DNA from: Salegentibacter salinarum | Lineage (GTDB): Bacteria; Bacteroidota; Bacteroidia; Flavobacteriales; Flavobacteriaceae | Reading direction: 5' to 3' | DNA: 64,000 bases | Assembly: GCF_900168115.1 (NCBI RefSeq) | Contig: NZ_FUZC01000008.1 | Coordinates: forward strand, 124,001 to 188,000 | Shown here: one piece after another, positions 35,144 through 43,400 of the stretch | How positions within the stretch are numbered: the stretch's first letter is position 1 | Layout of the letters: each line of letters starts with the position of its first letter | Translations under genes and position numbers: made by a program | Notes under the pieces: generated by a model | Told to the model about the DNA's origin: nothing | Database searches by the model: none | Seen by the model: the letters and a program-made list of their open reading frames with translations, nothing else

Positions 35144-35221
35144 ATGAATCACTTAATTAGCTGGAACGCATTCTATTTTTTTTATTTCTATTTCAGAGAT
35201 AGGAACGGGAATGCTATGTAA
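35144..35221 (+). CDS. Leader peptide 4, Phe/Tyr-rich (attenuation)
   Basis: This is a 25-codon ORF in which residues 10-17 are FYFFYFYF: eight aromatic codons in a row (35171-35194), five Phe and three Tyr. It is followed 19 bases after the stop by a 13-bp terminator and then by pheA. Codons 21-22 contain CGGGA (35206-35210), which can pair with TCCCG (35247-35251) in the terminator's 5' arm, an antiterminator that would form when ribosomes stall at Phe/Tyr codons. The operon makes phenylalanine and tyrosine, so codon content and function agree. The GTAACAACGAAACA before the ATG resembles the sequence before methionine leader 1. Confidence 0.85.
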   Translation: MNHLISWNAFYFFYFYFRDRNGNAM

Positions 35222-35240
35222 TTAAGTAAGAAATTATATA

Positions 35241-35274
35241 AAAAAGTCCCGATAAACATCGGGACTTTTTTTTT
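35241..35274 (+). terminator. Leader 4 intrinsic terminator
   Basis: AAAAAGTCCCGAT (35241-35253) pairs perfectly with ATCGGGACTTTTT (35258-35270) around AAAC, and four more Ts follow. It precedes pheA by about 30 bases. Confidence 0.9.
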
Positions 35275-35305
35275 ACTCGATAATCGAGGTTTATTATAAA
35301 AATTA

Positions 35306-36130
35306 ATGGATAAAATTATTGCAATTCAGGGAGTGCAAGGCTCATTTCACCATTTGGTGGCACAGGAATATTACCACAAGGAGGTTGAGGTTTTAGAATG
35401 TATGTCTTTTGCCGAGCTAACAAAAAGCCTTCTAAAGGGTGAAGCCAATGAAGGCGTGATGGCTATAGAAAATTCTATTGCAGGATCTATTTTACCAAAT
35501 TATGCGCTTATAGACGAAAATAATCTAAAAGTGGTTGGCGAACATTACATCCCAATAGATATGAATTTTATGGCAATGCCGGGGCAAAAAATAGAGAATA
35601 TCAAAAAGGTCTATTCGCACCCAATGGCCTTGTTACAGTGTAAAGAATTCTTTAAAAAGCATCCGCATATCAAATTGATCGAAGATACCGATACCGCTGA
35701 GGTTGCCAGGAGAATTTCAGAAAAAGGAAGCACAAAAGTAGCAGCCGTAGCCAGTAAAGCAGCAGCGCAGCTATTCGGACTTGAAATTTTAGCAGAAAGT
35801 ATTCATACCAAGAAAAGCAATGCAACGCGTTTTTTGATTATCAGCACTAAAAAGAAGGAGCCCAATGGCGATAAAATAGACAAAGCTTCTTTGAAATTTG
35901 AACTGGAAAGCAAACGCGGGAGCCTGGTATCGGTATTGAATATTTTAAGGGATTTTAACCTGGATATGACTAAAATTCAAAGTATGCCCATTATAGAATT
36001 CCCGTGGAAATATTCATTTTTTATCGATGTGGTCTTTGAAGATTACCCCGAATTTCAAAAAGCCATGGATATTCTGGAAGTAATGACCGAGCGATTAACA
36101 ATTTTAGGAACCTACAAAAACAGTTTGTAA
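35306..36130 (+). CDS. pheA: Prephenate dehydratase
   Basis: The protein has 274 residues. It contains the catalytic-domain motifs IQGVQGSFHHLVA, AIENSIAGSILPNY and KSNATRFLII (the TRF motif). A C-terminal ACT domain (LKFELESKRGSLVSVLNILRDFNLDMTKIQSMPI) should bind phenylalanine for feedback control. There is no chorismate mutase domain; that activity is fused to DAHP synthase at the end of the operon. It converts prephenate to phenylpyruvate. The stop codon overlaps the next ATG by one base (TAATG). Confidence 0.95.
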   Translation: MDKIIAIQGVQGSFHHLVAQEYYHKEVEVLECMSFAELTKSLLKGEANEGVMAIENSIAGSILPNYALIDENNLKVVGEHYIPIDMNFMAMPGQKIENIKKVYSHPMALLQCKEFFKKHPHIKLIEDTDTAEVARRISEKGSTKVAAVASKAAAQLFGLEILAESIHTKKSNATRFLIISTKKKEPNGDKIDKASLKFELESKRGSLVSVLNILRDFNLDMTKIQSMPIIEFPWKYSFFIDVVFEDYPEFQKAMDILEVMTERLTILGTYKNSL

Positions 36131-37278
36131 TGATAGAGCAGGCCAAAAGGTTAAGCAACGTAAAAGAGTACTATTTCTCTACAAAATTGAAGGAAGTGCG
36201 TGCTATGGCAGCTGCCGGAAAGGATATTATTAACCTTGGCATTGGCAGCCCCGATTTGGCACCACCGCAGCAGGTGATTTCGGCTTTAAACGAAGCTTTG
36301 GTAAATCCCGGTGCGCATCAATATCAGCCATATAAAGGCACCGCCGATTTTAGAAATGCGATTGCTGAATTTTATCTAAATCACTACCAGGTAAACCTTA
36401 ATGCCGAAACTGAAATTCTACCGCTTATGGGTAGCAAAGAAGGAATTACGCATATTTCTATGGCTTTTTTGAATGAAGGCGATGAGGTGCTTATTCCAAA
36501 TCCCGGTTATCCAACCTATTCTTCGGTTACCGAACTTGTAGGAGCAAAAGCGGTTTTTTACGATTTAAATGCTGAAGGAAACTGGCTTCCGAATTTAGAA
36601 GAACTGGCTAAAAAAGATTTGAGTAAGGTGAAGTTAATGTGGGTCAATTATCCGCATATGCCCACGGGAGCTTCAGCAAATGATAAACTTTTCGAAGAAG
36701 TGGTAGCTTTTGCGAAAACACATAAAATTTTAATCGTGAACGATAATCCGTACAGTTTTATTCTAAACAATAATCCCAAAAGTATTTTAAAAGCTGAAGG
36801 GGCAAAAGACGTGGTTTTAGAACTGAATTCTTTAAGCAAAAGCTTTAATATGGCAGGCTGGCGAATAGGAATGCTTTGCGGAAGCGAAAAAAATCTAAAC
36901 ACGGTTTTAAAAGTAAAAACTAATATGGATAGCGGGATGTTCTATCCTCTTCAGGCAGGAGCAGCTGCAGCTTTACGATTAAATGGCGAATGGTTTTCTG
37001 CTCAAAATGAAATTTATCAAAGCCGAAAAGAAAAAATCCTGGAACTTGCTGCAGCTTTACAGTGCGAACCGGAAAAAGAACAAACCGGAATGTTTGTTTG
37101 GGCCAAGGTTCCAAAGGGAACAGACGCAGAAGCTTTTGTAGAATTTTTACTGAATAAATACCACATTTTTACAGCCCCGGGTTTCATTTTTGGAAGTAAC
37201 GGCGAAGGCTATATTCGGTTTTCACTTTGCGCAAGCGAAGAGAATATTAACAGGGCTATAAAAAGAGTTACCTCATGA
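36130..37278 (+). CDS. Class I/II aminotransferase, aromatic/aspartate type
   Basis: This PLP aminotransferase has 382 residues. The Schiff-base lysine is Lys237 in LNSLSKSFNMAGWRIGML, and the N-terminal INLGIGSPDLAPP is typical. Its place between prephenate dehydratase and prephenate dehydrogenase indicates that it aminates phenylpyruvate and 4-hydroxyphenylpyruvate, the last steps to Phe and Tyr. Activity on aspartate or other amino acids is possible. It overlaps pheA by one base and tyrA by four. Confidence 0.92.
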   Translation: MIEQAKRLSNVKEYYFSTKLKEVRAMAAAGKDIINLGIGSPDLAPPQQVISALNEALVNPGAHQYQPYKGTADFRNAIAEFYLNHYQVNLNAETEILPLMGSKEGITHISMAFLNEGDEVLIPNPGYPTYSSVTELVGAKAVFYDLNAEGNWLPNLEELAKKDLSKVKLMWVNYPHMPTGASANDKLFEEVVAFAKTHKILIVNDNPYSFILNNNPKSILKAEGAKDVVLELNSLSKSFNMAGWRIGMLCGSEKNLNTVLKVKTNMDSGMFYPLQAGAAAALRLNGEWFSAQNEIYQSRKEKILELAAALQCEPEKEQTGMFVWAKVPKGTDAEAFVEFLLNKYHIFTAPGFIFGSNGEGYIRFSLCASEENINRAIKRVTS

Positions 37279-38123
37279 AAGTTCAAATAATAGGAATCGG
37301 ACTTATAGGCGGCTCGTTTGCGCTGGATATTAAATCGGCTTTTCCCGATGCGGAAATCTACGGAAGCGATGCCGATGAAAAGAATTTAAAGAAGGCAAAG
37401 GAACTCGGGATTATAGATGACTTGGCTCATATTGAAGATGTTCAGCACGCTGATGTTGTTTTGGTGGCAGTTCCCGTAGATGTTGCAAATAAAGTGGTGA
37501 CAGAAGTTTTAGACCTGGTGAACGAGAATACGCTGGTTTTTGATACGGGTTCTACAAAATCGGGACTTTGTAAAGAAATCGCGAATCATCAAAACCGACG
37601 GAATTTTTTAGCTGCACATCCTATTGCAGGAACTGAATTTTCTGGTCCCGAAGCTGCGATTTCTAATTTGTACAGGAATAAAACCAATATTATCTGTGAA
37701 GTAGAAAAGACTGCTTTTAAACTTCAGGAACGAGCCCTGGATATTTTCCAGAAACTGGGAATGCGCATCAGGTATATGGACCCGGTTTCGCACGACAGGC
37801 ATATTGCTTATGTTTCGCATTTATCCCATATAAGTTCGTTTATGCTGGGAAAAACGGTTTTAGAAAAAGAACGAAATGAACGCGATATTTTCGATTTAGC
37901 AGGTAGTGGATTTGCTTCTACAGTAAGGCTTGCTAAAAGTTCACCGGCAATGTGGTCGCCCATTTTTCAGGAGAATAAAGAAAACGTGCTGGAAACTTTA
38001 AAAGAATACATTAATAACCTCACGCATTTCAAAGATCTTATTGAAAAAGACGATTTTCAGGAGGTATATAACGAAATGCAACGCACCAATCATATCAAAT
38101 CAATTTTAAACGGAATAAATTAA
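37275..38123 (+). CDS. tyrA: Prephenate dehydrogenase
   Basis: The protein has 282 residues with the NAD-binding start VQIIGIGLIGGSFALDI. Family segments follow: VFDTGSTKSGLCKEI, FLAAHPIAGTEFSGPEAA and HDRHIAYVSHLSHISSFML. It oxidatively decarboxylates prephenate to 4-hydroxyphenylpyruvate for tyrosine. It lacks an ACT domain. The start overlaps the aminotransferase stop (ATGA). Confidence 0.95.
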   Translation: MKVQIIGIGLIGGSFALDIKSAFPDAEIYGSDADEKNLKKAKELGIIDDLAHIEDVQHADVVLVAVPVDVANKVVTEVLDLVNENTLVFDTGSTKSGLCKEIANHQNRRNFLAAHPIAGTEFSGPEAAISNLYRNKTNIICEVEKTAFKLQERALDIFQKLGMRIRYMDPVSHDRHIAYVSHLSHISSFMLGKTVLEKERNERDIFDLAGSGFASTVRLAKSSPAMWSPIFQENKENVLETLKEYINNLTHFKDLIEKDDFQEVYNEMQRTNHIKSILNGIN

Positions 38124-38146
38124 AAATCAGGATTAAATTTTAAATT

Positions 38147-39229
38147 ATGGAAAACAAGAAAGAACTAAGAAACTGGCTGGACGATTTCGGATTAGATCAT
38201 CCGTTAGTAATTGCCGGGCCGTGTAGCGCAGAAACCGAAGAACAGGTTTTAAAAATCGCTCATCAATTAAAAGATACAGATGCCACGGTTTTACGTGCCG
38301 GAATCTGGAAACCAAGAACAAGACCGGGAAATTTTGAAGGCGTTGGAGCACTTGGTTTAAAATGGTTAAAAAAAGCCAAGGAAGAAACCGGAATGCTAAC
38401 TACGACTGAGGTTGCCAATGCACATCACGTAGATCTTGCTTTGGAAAACGATGTTGATATTCTATGGATTGGCGCCAGAACTACGGTTTCCCCATTTATC
38501 GTTCAGGATATTGCTGATGCCCTTAAAGGAACCGATAAAACCGTTTTGGTTAAAAACCCGGTAAACCCTGATCTATCGCTTTGGTTAGGTGCTGTGGAAA
38601 GATTTCATACGGCCGATATTAAAAATTTAGGAGTAATCCACCGTGGATTTTCGGCTTACGAAAAGACCAAATACAGAAACAATCCTGAATGGCAAATCGC
38701 TATTGAACTTCAGAATAAATTCCCTGATCTTCCACTAATTTTAGATCCGTCGCATATTGCTGGACGCAGGGATATTATTTTTGATCTTTGTCAAACCGCT
38801 TTAGACCTTAATTACGATGGATTAATGGTTGAGACCCATCACACTCCCGATGATGCCTGGAGTGATGCCGCACAGCAAATCACCCCCGCAACACTTGTTC
38901 AGATTATGAAAGATTTGAAAATTAGAAAAGAAGTTTCAGAAAGTGAAGATTTCAAAAATAAATTGAACACTTTAAGAGCTAAAATTGATGTTGCCGATAA
39001 CCAATTGATCGAATTGCTTTCAAAAAGAATGAAAATTTCAGATGAAATTGGAAAGGTGAAAAAAGCACAGAACGTTTCGGTTTTACAAACCAAAAGATGG
39101 AACGAAATTCTTGGAAATATGGTATTGGAAGGCGAACAACACGGCTTAAGCGAAGAATTTATTCTGCGTTTATTCAAAGCGGTTCACCAGGAATCCATTA
39201 ATCACCAGGAAAAAATTATGAAAGCTTAG
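38147..39229 (+). CDS. Bifunctional DAHP synthase / chorismate mutase
   Basis: The protein has 360 residues. The first about 260 form a DAHP synthase (VIAGPCSAETEEQVLKIA, RAGIWKPRTRPGNFEGVG, PLILDPSHIAGRRD). The C-terminal about 95 residues are a helical chorismate mutase (LRAKIDVADNQLIELLSKRMKISDEIGKVK...SVLQTKRWNEIL). One protein thus makes the first committed step of the shikimate pathway and the branch step to prephenate. The mutase domain may also serve as the feedback site for prephenate, as known for this fusion type. It ends the Phe/Tyr operon controlled by leader 4. Confidence 0.95.
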   Translation: MENKKELRNWLDDFGLDHPLVIAGPCSAETEEQVLKIAHQLKDTDATVLRAGIWKPRTRPGNFEGVGALGLKWLKKAKEETGMLTTTEVANAHHVDLALENDVDILWIGARTTVSPFIVQDIADALKGTDKTVLVKNPVNPDLSLWLGAVERFHTADIKNLGVIHRGFSAYEKTKYRNNPEWQIAIELQNKFPDLPLILDPSHIAGRRDIIFDLCQTALDLNYDGLMVETHHTPDDAWSDAAQQITPATLVQIMKDLKIRKEVSESEDFKNKLNTLRAKIDVADNQLIELLSKRMKISDEIGKVKKAQNVSVLQTKRWNEILGNMVLEGEQHGLSEEFILRLFKAVHQESINHQEKIMKA

Positions 39230-39253
39230 AAAGTTTCTTGTTTTCCAAAATAA

Positions 39254-39288
39254 CTTTTACAGGATTTCGGCCGGGAATCCTGTAAAAG
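39254..39288. terminator. Terminator hairpin after the aromatic operon
   Basis: CTTTTACAGGATT (39254-39266) pairs perfectly over 13 bp with AATCCTGTAAAAG (39276-39288). T-rich sequence follows. It sits between convergent genes and may act in both directions. Confidence 0.8.
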
Positions 39289-39296
39289 TTTCATTT

Positions 39297-39944
39297 TTAA
39301 TTGGTGTAAGCAAGACGTCGAGAGGCCTTTCTCATTAATTTATTAATAAGAGCGTCAGTGGTGCTACCCAGGCTACCAGCAACCCGCTTATTGTAGTTCC
39401 ATAACAATTCACCATCAGTAGCATTGTTTACGCTCATATTCACTGTAGCCGTGTTTGTAGATCCCCAGAAGCCTACTAATAATCCAAGTGCGATGGAAGC
39501 TCCGTCAGACATAGGTTTATCGGTTTCAAAGGTTCCAGAAACTACTGCGTCTACTCCTAGAATTTTAGCAAGCTCTTCCGGGGTATGTCTTGTAGGATCT
39601 GTAATATTATTATCCTGAAGTAAAATTCTGGTGCGTTTTGGATCCTGTACATTAAGGCTTAGTTTGCCACGCTTCTGACGGGTCAAAAACCAGGTGTACA
39701 TTGAGTTTTGAATTGCAAGACCTTCATTTTGGGCCATTTCCTTAAGTTGTTCGGCAGTGATCTCTTTCATTTGTTTCGGCCTTAACTTTATACTTGCTTC
39801 AAACGGAAGAATTGCCAGGCTTTTATGGTTCTTAGAAATCTCATCGAACTGTGGATGTTCAAATAAACGAGTTTGTGCATTTGCAGAAAAAGCAAAGAGG
39901 CATATCATGCCTGTAATAAATAATTTAAAAGTAAATTTGTTCAT
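39297..39944 (-). CDS. Secreted hypothetical protein, CsgG/DUF799-like
   Basis: The product has 215 residues and a signal peptide (ITGMICLFAFSANAQ). The segments KSLAILPFEASIKL and AKILGVDAVVSGTFETDKP resemble the N-terminal fold of CsgG-like and DUF799 lipoproteins that assemble at the outer membrane, but the similarity is weak. A glycine-rich hydrophobic stretch (ASIALGLLVGFWGST) lies in the middle. The function is unknown. A CAAAGATA at 39974-39981 (minus-strand TATCTTTG) is a good -7 element about 30 bases upstream. Confidence 0.7.
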   Translation of the reverse strand: MNKFTFKLFITGMICLFAFSANAQTRLFEHPQFDEISKNHKSLAILPFEASIKLRPKQMKEITAEQLKEMAQNEGLAIQNSMYTWFLTRQKRGKLSLNVQDPKRTRILLQDNNITDPTRHTPEELAKILGVDAVVSGTFETDKPMSDGASIALGLLVGFWGSTNTATVNMSVNNATDGELLWNYNKRVAGSLGSTTDALINKLMRKASRRLAYTN

Positions 39945-40033
39945 AATTTAGATGTTATTAAATTTTTCAGCATCAAAGATATATCAAAGATTAACACAAA
40001 ATTCAGTTATTTTAAGAGTAGATTAACAAATTA

Positions 40034-40984
40034 ATGAAAGGAATCGTTTATAAATCTACCGGAAGCTGGTATCAGGTAAAAAGTGAAGCAGGAACGTTTT
40101 ACGATTGTCGGATTAAAGGAAAATTCCGCATTAAAGGTATTAAGAGCACCAATCCGGTGGCTGTTGGTGACCGCGTGGAATTTGATATTGAAGATAAGGA
40201 AGGTGCAGAACAGGGGGTGATCAAGAAAATTGATGAACGCGAAAATTACATTATTCGTAAATCGGTAAATCTTTCTAAGCAAACCCATATTATCGCCGCC
40301 AATATAGACCAGGTTTTTTTACTGATAACCCTTAACAATCCGCCCACCCTTACCACTTTTATAGACCGATTTCTGGTTACTGCGGAAGCTTACCACGTAA
40401 AGGCGGTTTTACTTTTCAATAAGGTAGATACTTATAATGAAGATGAATTGCTTGAGATTAAATATCTCGCCGCTATTTATAGAAATGCCGGTTACGATTG
40501 TATAGGAATTTCCGCCTCTACCGGAAAAAATGTAGATAAAGTCAAGGATATGATGCTGGGCAAGACCAGTATGTTCGCCGGCCATAGCGGTACCGGAAAA
40601 TCAACTTTGATCAATGCTATTGAACCCGGTTTAAATTTAAAAACTTCCCAGATTTCTGAGCAGCATAAACAAGGCCAGCATACCACCACCTTTGCTGAAA
40701 TGTTCGACCTAAATTTTGATGCAAGAATAATTGACACTCCTGGAATTAAAGGTTTTGGGGTGGTAGAAATTGAACGGGAAGAATTAGGAGATTATTTTCC
40801 TGAATTTTTCAGGATAAAACAAGATTGTAAATTTCATAATTGCCTCCATTTAGAAGAACCGAAATGTGCCATTAAAGATGCACTGGAAGAGGGCGAAATT
40901 GCCTGGAGCCGTTATAAAAGTTATTTACAGATTTTAGAGGGAGAAGAAGACAATTACAGAACAGATATTTATCCGAAAAAATGA
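40034..40984 (+). CDS. rsgA: Ribosome small-subunit-dependent GTPase A
   Basis: The protein has 316 residues with the permuted GTPase order of RsgA/YjeQ: NKVDTY (G4), then GHSGTGKSTLINAI (G1), then DTPGIKGF (G3). An N-terminal OB fold precedes and a C-terminal zinc site follows (CKFHNCLHLEEPKC). It acts late in 30S subunit maturation. Its stop overlaps the dtd start (ATGA). Confidence 0.96.
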   Translation: MKGIVYKSTGSWYQVKSEAGTFYDCRIKGKFRIKGIKSTNPVAVGDRVEFDIEDKEGAEQGVIKKIDERENYIIRKSVNLSKQTHIIAANIDQVFLLITLNNPPTLTTFIDRFLVTAEAYHVKAVLLFNKVDTYNEDELLEIKYLAAIYRNAGYDCIGISASTGKNVDKVKDMMLGKTSMFAGHSGTGKSTLINAIEPGLNLKTSQISEQHKQGQHTTTFAEMFDLNFDARIIDTPGIKGFGVVEIEREELGDYFPEFFRIKQDCKFHNCLHLEEPKCAIKDALEEGEIAWSRYKSYLQILEGEEDNYRTDIYPKK

Positions 40985-41433
40985 GAGTAGTTTTACAGCG
41001 AGTTTCTAAAGCCTCAGTACAAATAAACCACGAAATTAATGCGGTGATGCGTACCGGATTATTGATCTTATTAGGAATAGAAAATGAAGACTCGCAGGAA
41101 GATATAGATTGGCTTTGCAATAAAATAGTGAAAATGCGCATTTTTAGCGATGATAATGACGCTATGAACCTTTCTTTACTTGATGTTGACGGCGATGCCA
41201 TTGTGGTAAGTCAGTTTACATTACACGCTTCCACCAAAAAAGGAAACAGACCTAGTTTTATTAAAGCGGCGAAACCTGATGTTGCGGTTCCACTTTACGA
41301 GAAATTCATCGAGAAACTGGAAGAAACTTTAGGTAAACGGGTTGGTACAGGAGAATTTGGTGCCGATATGAAAGTAGAGTTAATTAATGATGGGCCTGTA
41401 ACAATCTTAATGGATTCTAAAGAAAAAAGTTAA
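40981..41433 (+). CDS. dtd: D-aminoacyl-tRNA deacylase
   Basis: The 150-residue protein begins MRVVLQRVSKASV and has the family motifs SQFTLHAST (catalytic-site SQFTL) and NDGPVTILMDS (GPVT). It removes D-amino acids mischarged on tRNA. It is translationally coupled to rsgA by a four-base overlap. Confidence 0.96.
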   Translation: MRVVLQRVSKASVQINHEINAVMRTGLLILLGIENEDSQEDIDWLCNKIVKMRIFSDDNDAMNLSLLDVDGDAIVVSQFTLHASTKKGNRPSFIKAAKPDVAVPLYEKFIEKLEETLGKRVGTGEFGADMKVELINDGPVTILMDSKEKS

Positions 41434-41485
41434 AATTAGTTAAAATTTTATACCTTGCGATTCTAAACTTCATCTCTTTAGATAA

Positions 41486-43393
41486 ATGCGTAAGGTTTTT
41501 TTGCTCCTGTTTCTATTTTTTCAATTAGGTATTTCCTCAATTTATAGTCAGGATTATAGTATTTCTTCACTTCCTGCCAACTTACTATCCAATGCCAATG
41601 CCATTGTTCGTAATGAGTCTATAGAAATATCTATTCTTGCCGTTGACAAAATGAGGGTGAAAACAATGCGGGTCGTTACGGTTCTTAATGAATATGGAGA
41701 GCAACACGTTCAGGCTTACGATTTTTATGATGAGAATACCAAAATAAAACATCAGGAAGTCATTGTTTACAACAGTAGCGGAGAAAAAATAGATAAAATA
41801 AAAGAGCGAGATTTTTATGATCGTAGTCTTAATGGTTCAGGCACGCTCTTTAGTGATAACCGACTTAGTTATTTAAACTATACCATTAGTGATTATCCTT
41901 TAACCTTCGCCTATGAAAGTGAAGTAGAAACCAATTCTACAATTTTTATCCAGCCATGGAAGCCACTTGGAAATTATAATCTCAGTGTAGAAAAAACTTC
42001 TTATAAACTCCTAAACCTCAATGCGATTCCATTTAGGTTTGAGGAAAGGAATCTCGAAGAATTGGACCTTGAAAAGAATAATTCCACTTCAGAATTATTT
42101 TATAAAACCGGCAATATTTTAGCAGTTAAAAATGAAGTTTTAAGCCCCGATCTTTCAACTTTTACTCCCCAGGTCTTAGTGGCACTGAATGAGTTTGCCC
42201 TGGTAGGAGTGGAGGGTAAAGCTTCCAGTTGGAAAGAATTGGGAAAATGGCAGTATGATTATTTGTTAAACAATAAAACTGACCTTCCCGAGGAAACAAC
42301 TTTAAAGATTAAAGAACTTACCTCTAAGGCGATTTCTAACAGGGAAAAGGCAGAAATAATTTACAACTATGTTCAGGAAAATACCCGTTATATAAGTGTA
42401 CAATTAGGGATTGGAGGCTGGGAACCAATGGCAGCTGCAGATGTGGATAAATTGGGTTATGGAGATTGTAAAGCGCTTACTAATTACACCAAAGCCTTGC
42501 TGGAGTCCCAAAACATACCATCGTATTATACCGTGGTTTATGGTGGTAAAAAAAATAATATTGATCCCGATTTTGCTTCTATGCAGGGGAATCACGTAAT
42601 CCTTAATTTACCACTAGCAGAAGAAGATGTATGGTTAGAATGCACCAGCCAGTCTACTCCATTTAATTATTTGGGTGATTTTACCGACGATAGAAAAGTC
42701 TTAAAAATTTCTGCGGAAGGGGGAGAAATTATAAGCACGCCAAATTACTCTACAGCATCAAACCTCGAAGAGAGTTTATGCGAAATTCAACTAAACGAAG
42801 ATGGCGGATTTTTAGCGGAAGTTACACGTAGTAATTCCGGCATTGCTTATGGAGATACTTACGGGATTAGAAATCAGAAGTTAGATCACCAGAAAATTTA
42901 TTACCGGGAAAATTGGGGGCACTTAAAGGAATTGGAGATCGGGAAAATAGCTTTTGTGAATAACCGAGAGTCCGTAATTTTTACTGAGAACTTAGAGATT
43001 AAGGGAACTAAATTTGCTTCTAAGGCCGGAAACAGGTTATTGCTTCCCCTTAATTTTTTACCGGCTAAATCATTTAATTTACCAAGAAACGAGTCCAGGA
43101 AACTTCCTTTGGTCATAGACAGAGGAGAAACCTATAAAGATAATTTCCAATTTAAACTACCTGCAGGATTCAAAATAGAATCTATTCCGGAACCGGTGGT
43201 TATTGAAAATGATTTTGGTAAACTAAGTATAAAAACCAGTCTTACAGGTATTTCTAAAAACGAACTAAACGTTGAAAGACTGCTGATTTTAAATGAAGGG
43301 AGCTGGAATAGTTCAGAATATAATGCTTATCGTGAATTTATGAATCAAATAAAGTCTAATACCAATCAAAAGGCAGTTTTAGTCAGTAACTAA
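41486..43393 (+). CDS. Secreted DUF3857/transglutaminase-like protein, copy 1
   Basis: The product has 635 residues with a signal peptide (VFLLLFLFFQLGISSIYSQ). An N-terminal DUF3857 domain is followed by a transglutaminase-like core. GYGDCKALTNYTKALLE holds the catalytic Cys, and GNHVILNLPL holds the His. Function in Bacteroidota is unknown, with peptide cleavage or cross-linking in the periplasm as possibilities. It is followed eight bases later by a second protein with the same architecture. Confidence 0.85.
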   Translation: MRKVFLLLFLFFQLGISSIYSQDYSISSLPANLLSNANAIVRNESIEISILAVDKMRVKTMRVVTVLNEYGEQHVQAYDFYDENTKIKHQEVIVYNSSGEKIDKIKERDFYDRSLNGSGTLFSDNRLSYLNYTISDYPLTFAYESEVETNSTIFIQPWKPLGNYNLSVEKTSYKLLNLNAIPFRFEERNLEELDLEKNNSTSELFYKTGNILAVKNEVLSPDLSTFTPQVLVALNEFALVGVEGKASSWKELGKWQYDYLLNNKTDLPEETTLKIKELTSKAISNREKAEIIYNYVQENTRYISVQLGIGGWEPMAAADVDKLGYGDCKALTNYTKALLESQNIPSYYTVVYGGKKNNIDPDFASMQGNHVILNLPLAEEDVWLECTSQSTPFNYLGDFTDDRKVLKISAEGGEIISTPNYSTASNLEESLCEIQLNEDGGFLAEVTRSNSGIAYGDTYGIRNQKLDHQKIYYRENWGHLKELEIGKIAFVNNRESVIFTENLEIKGTKFASKAGNRLLLPLNFLPAKSFNLPRNESRKLPLVIDRGETYKDNFQFKLPAGFKIESIPEPVVIENDFGKLSIKTSLTGISKNELNVERLLILNEGSWNSSEYNAYREFMNQIKSNTNQKAVLVSN

Positions 43394-43400
43394 CATCATT

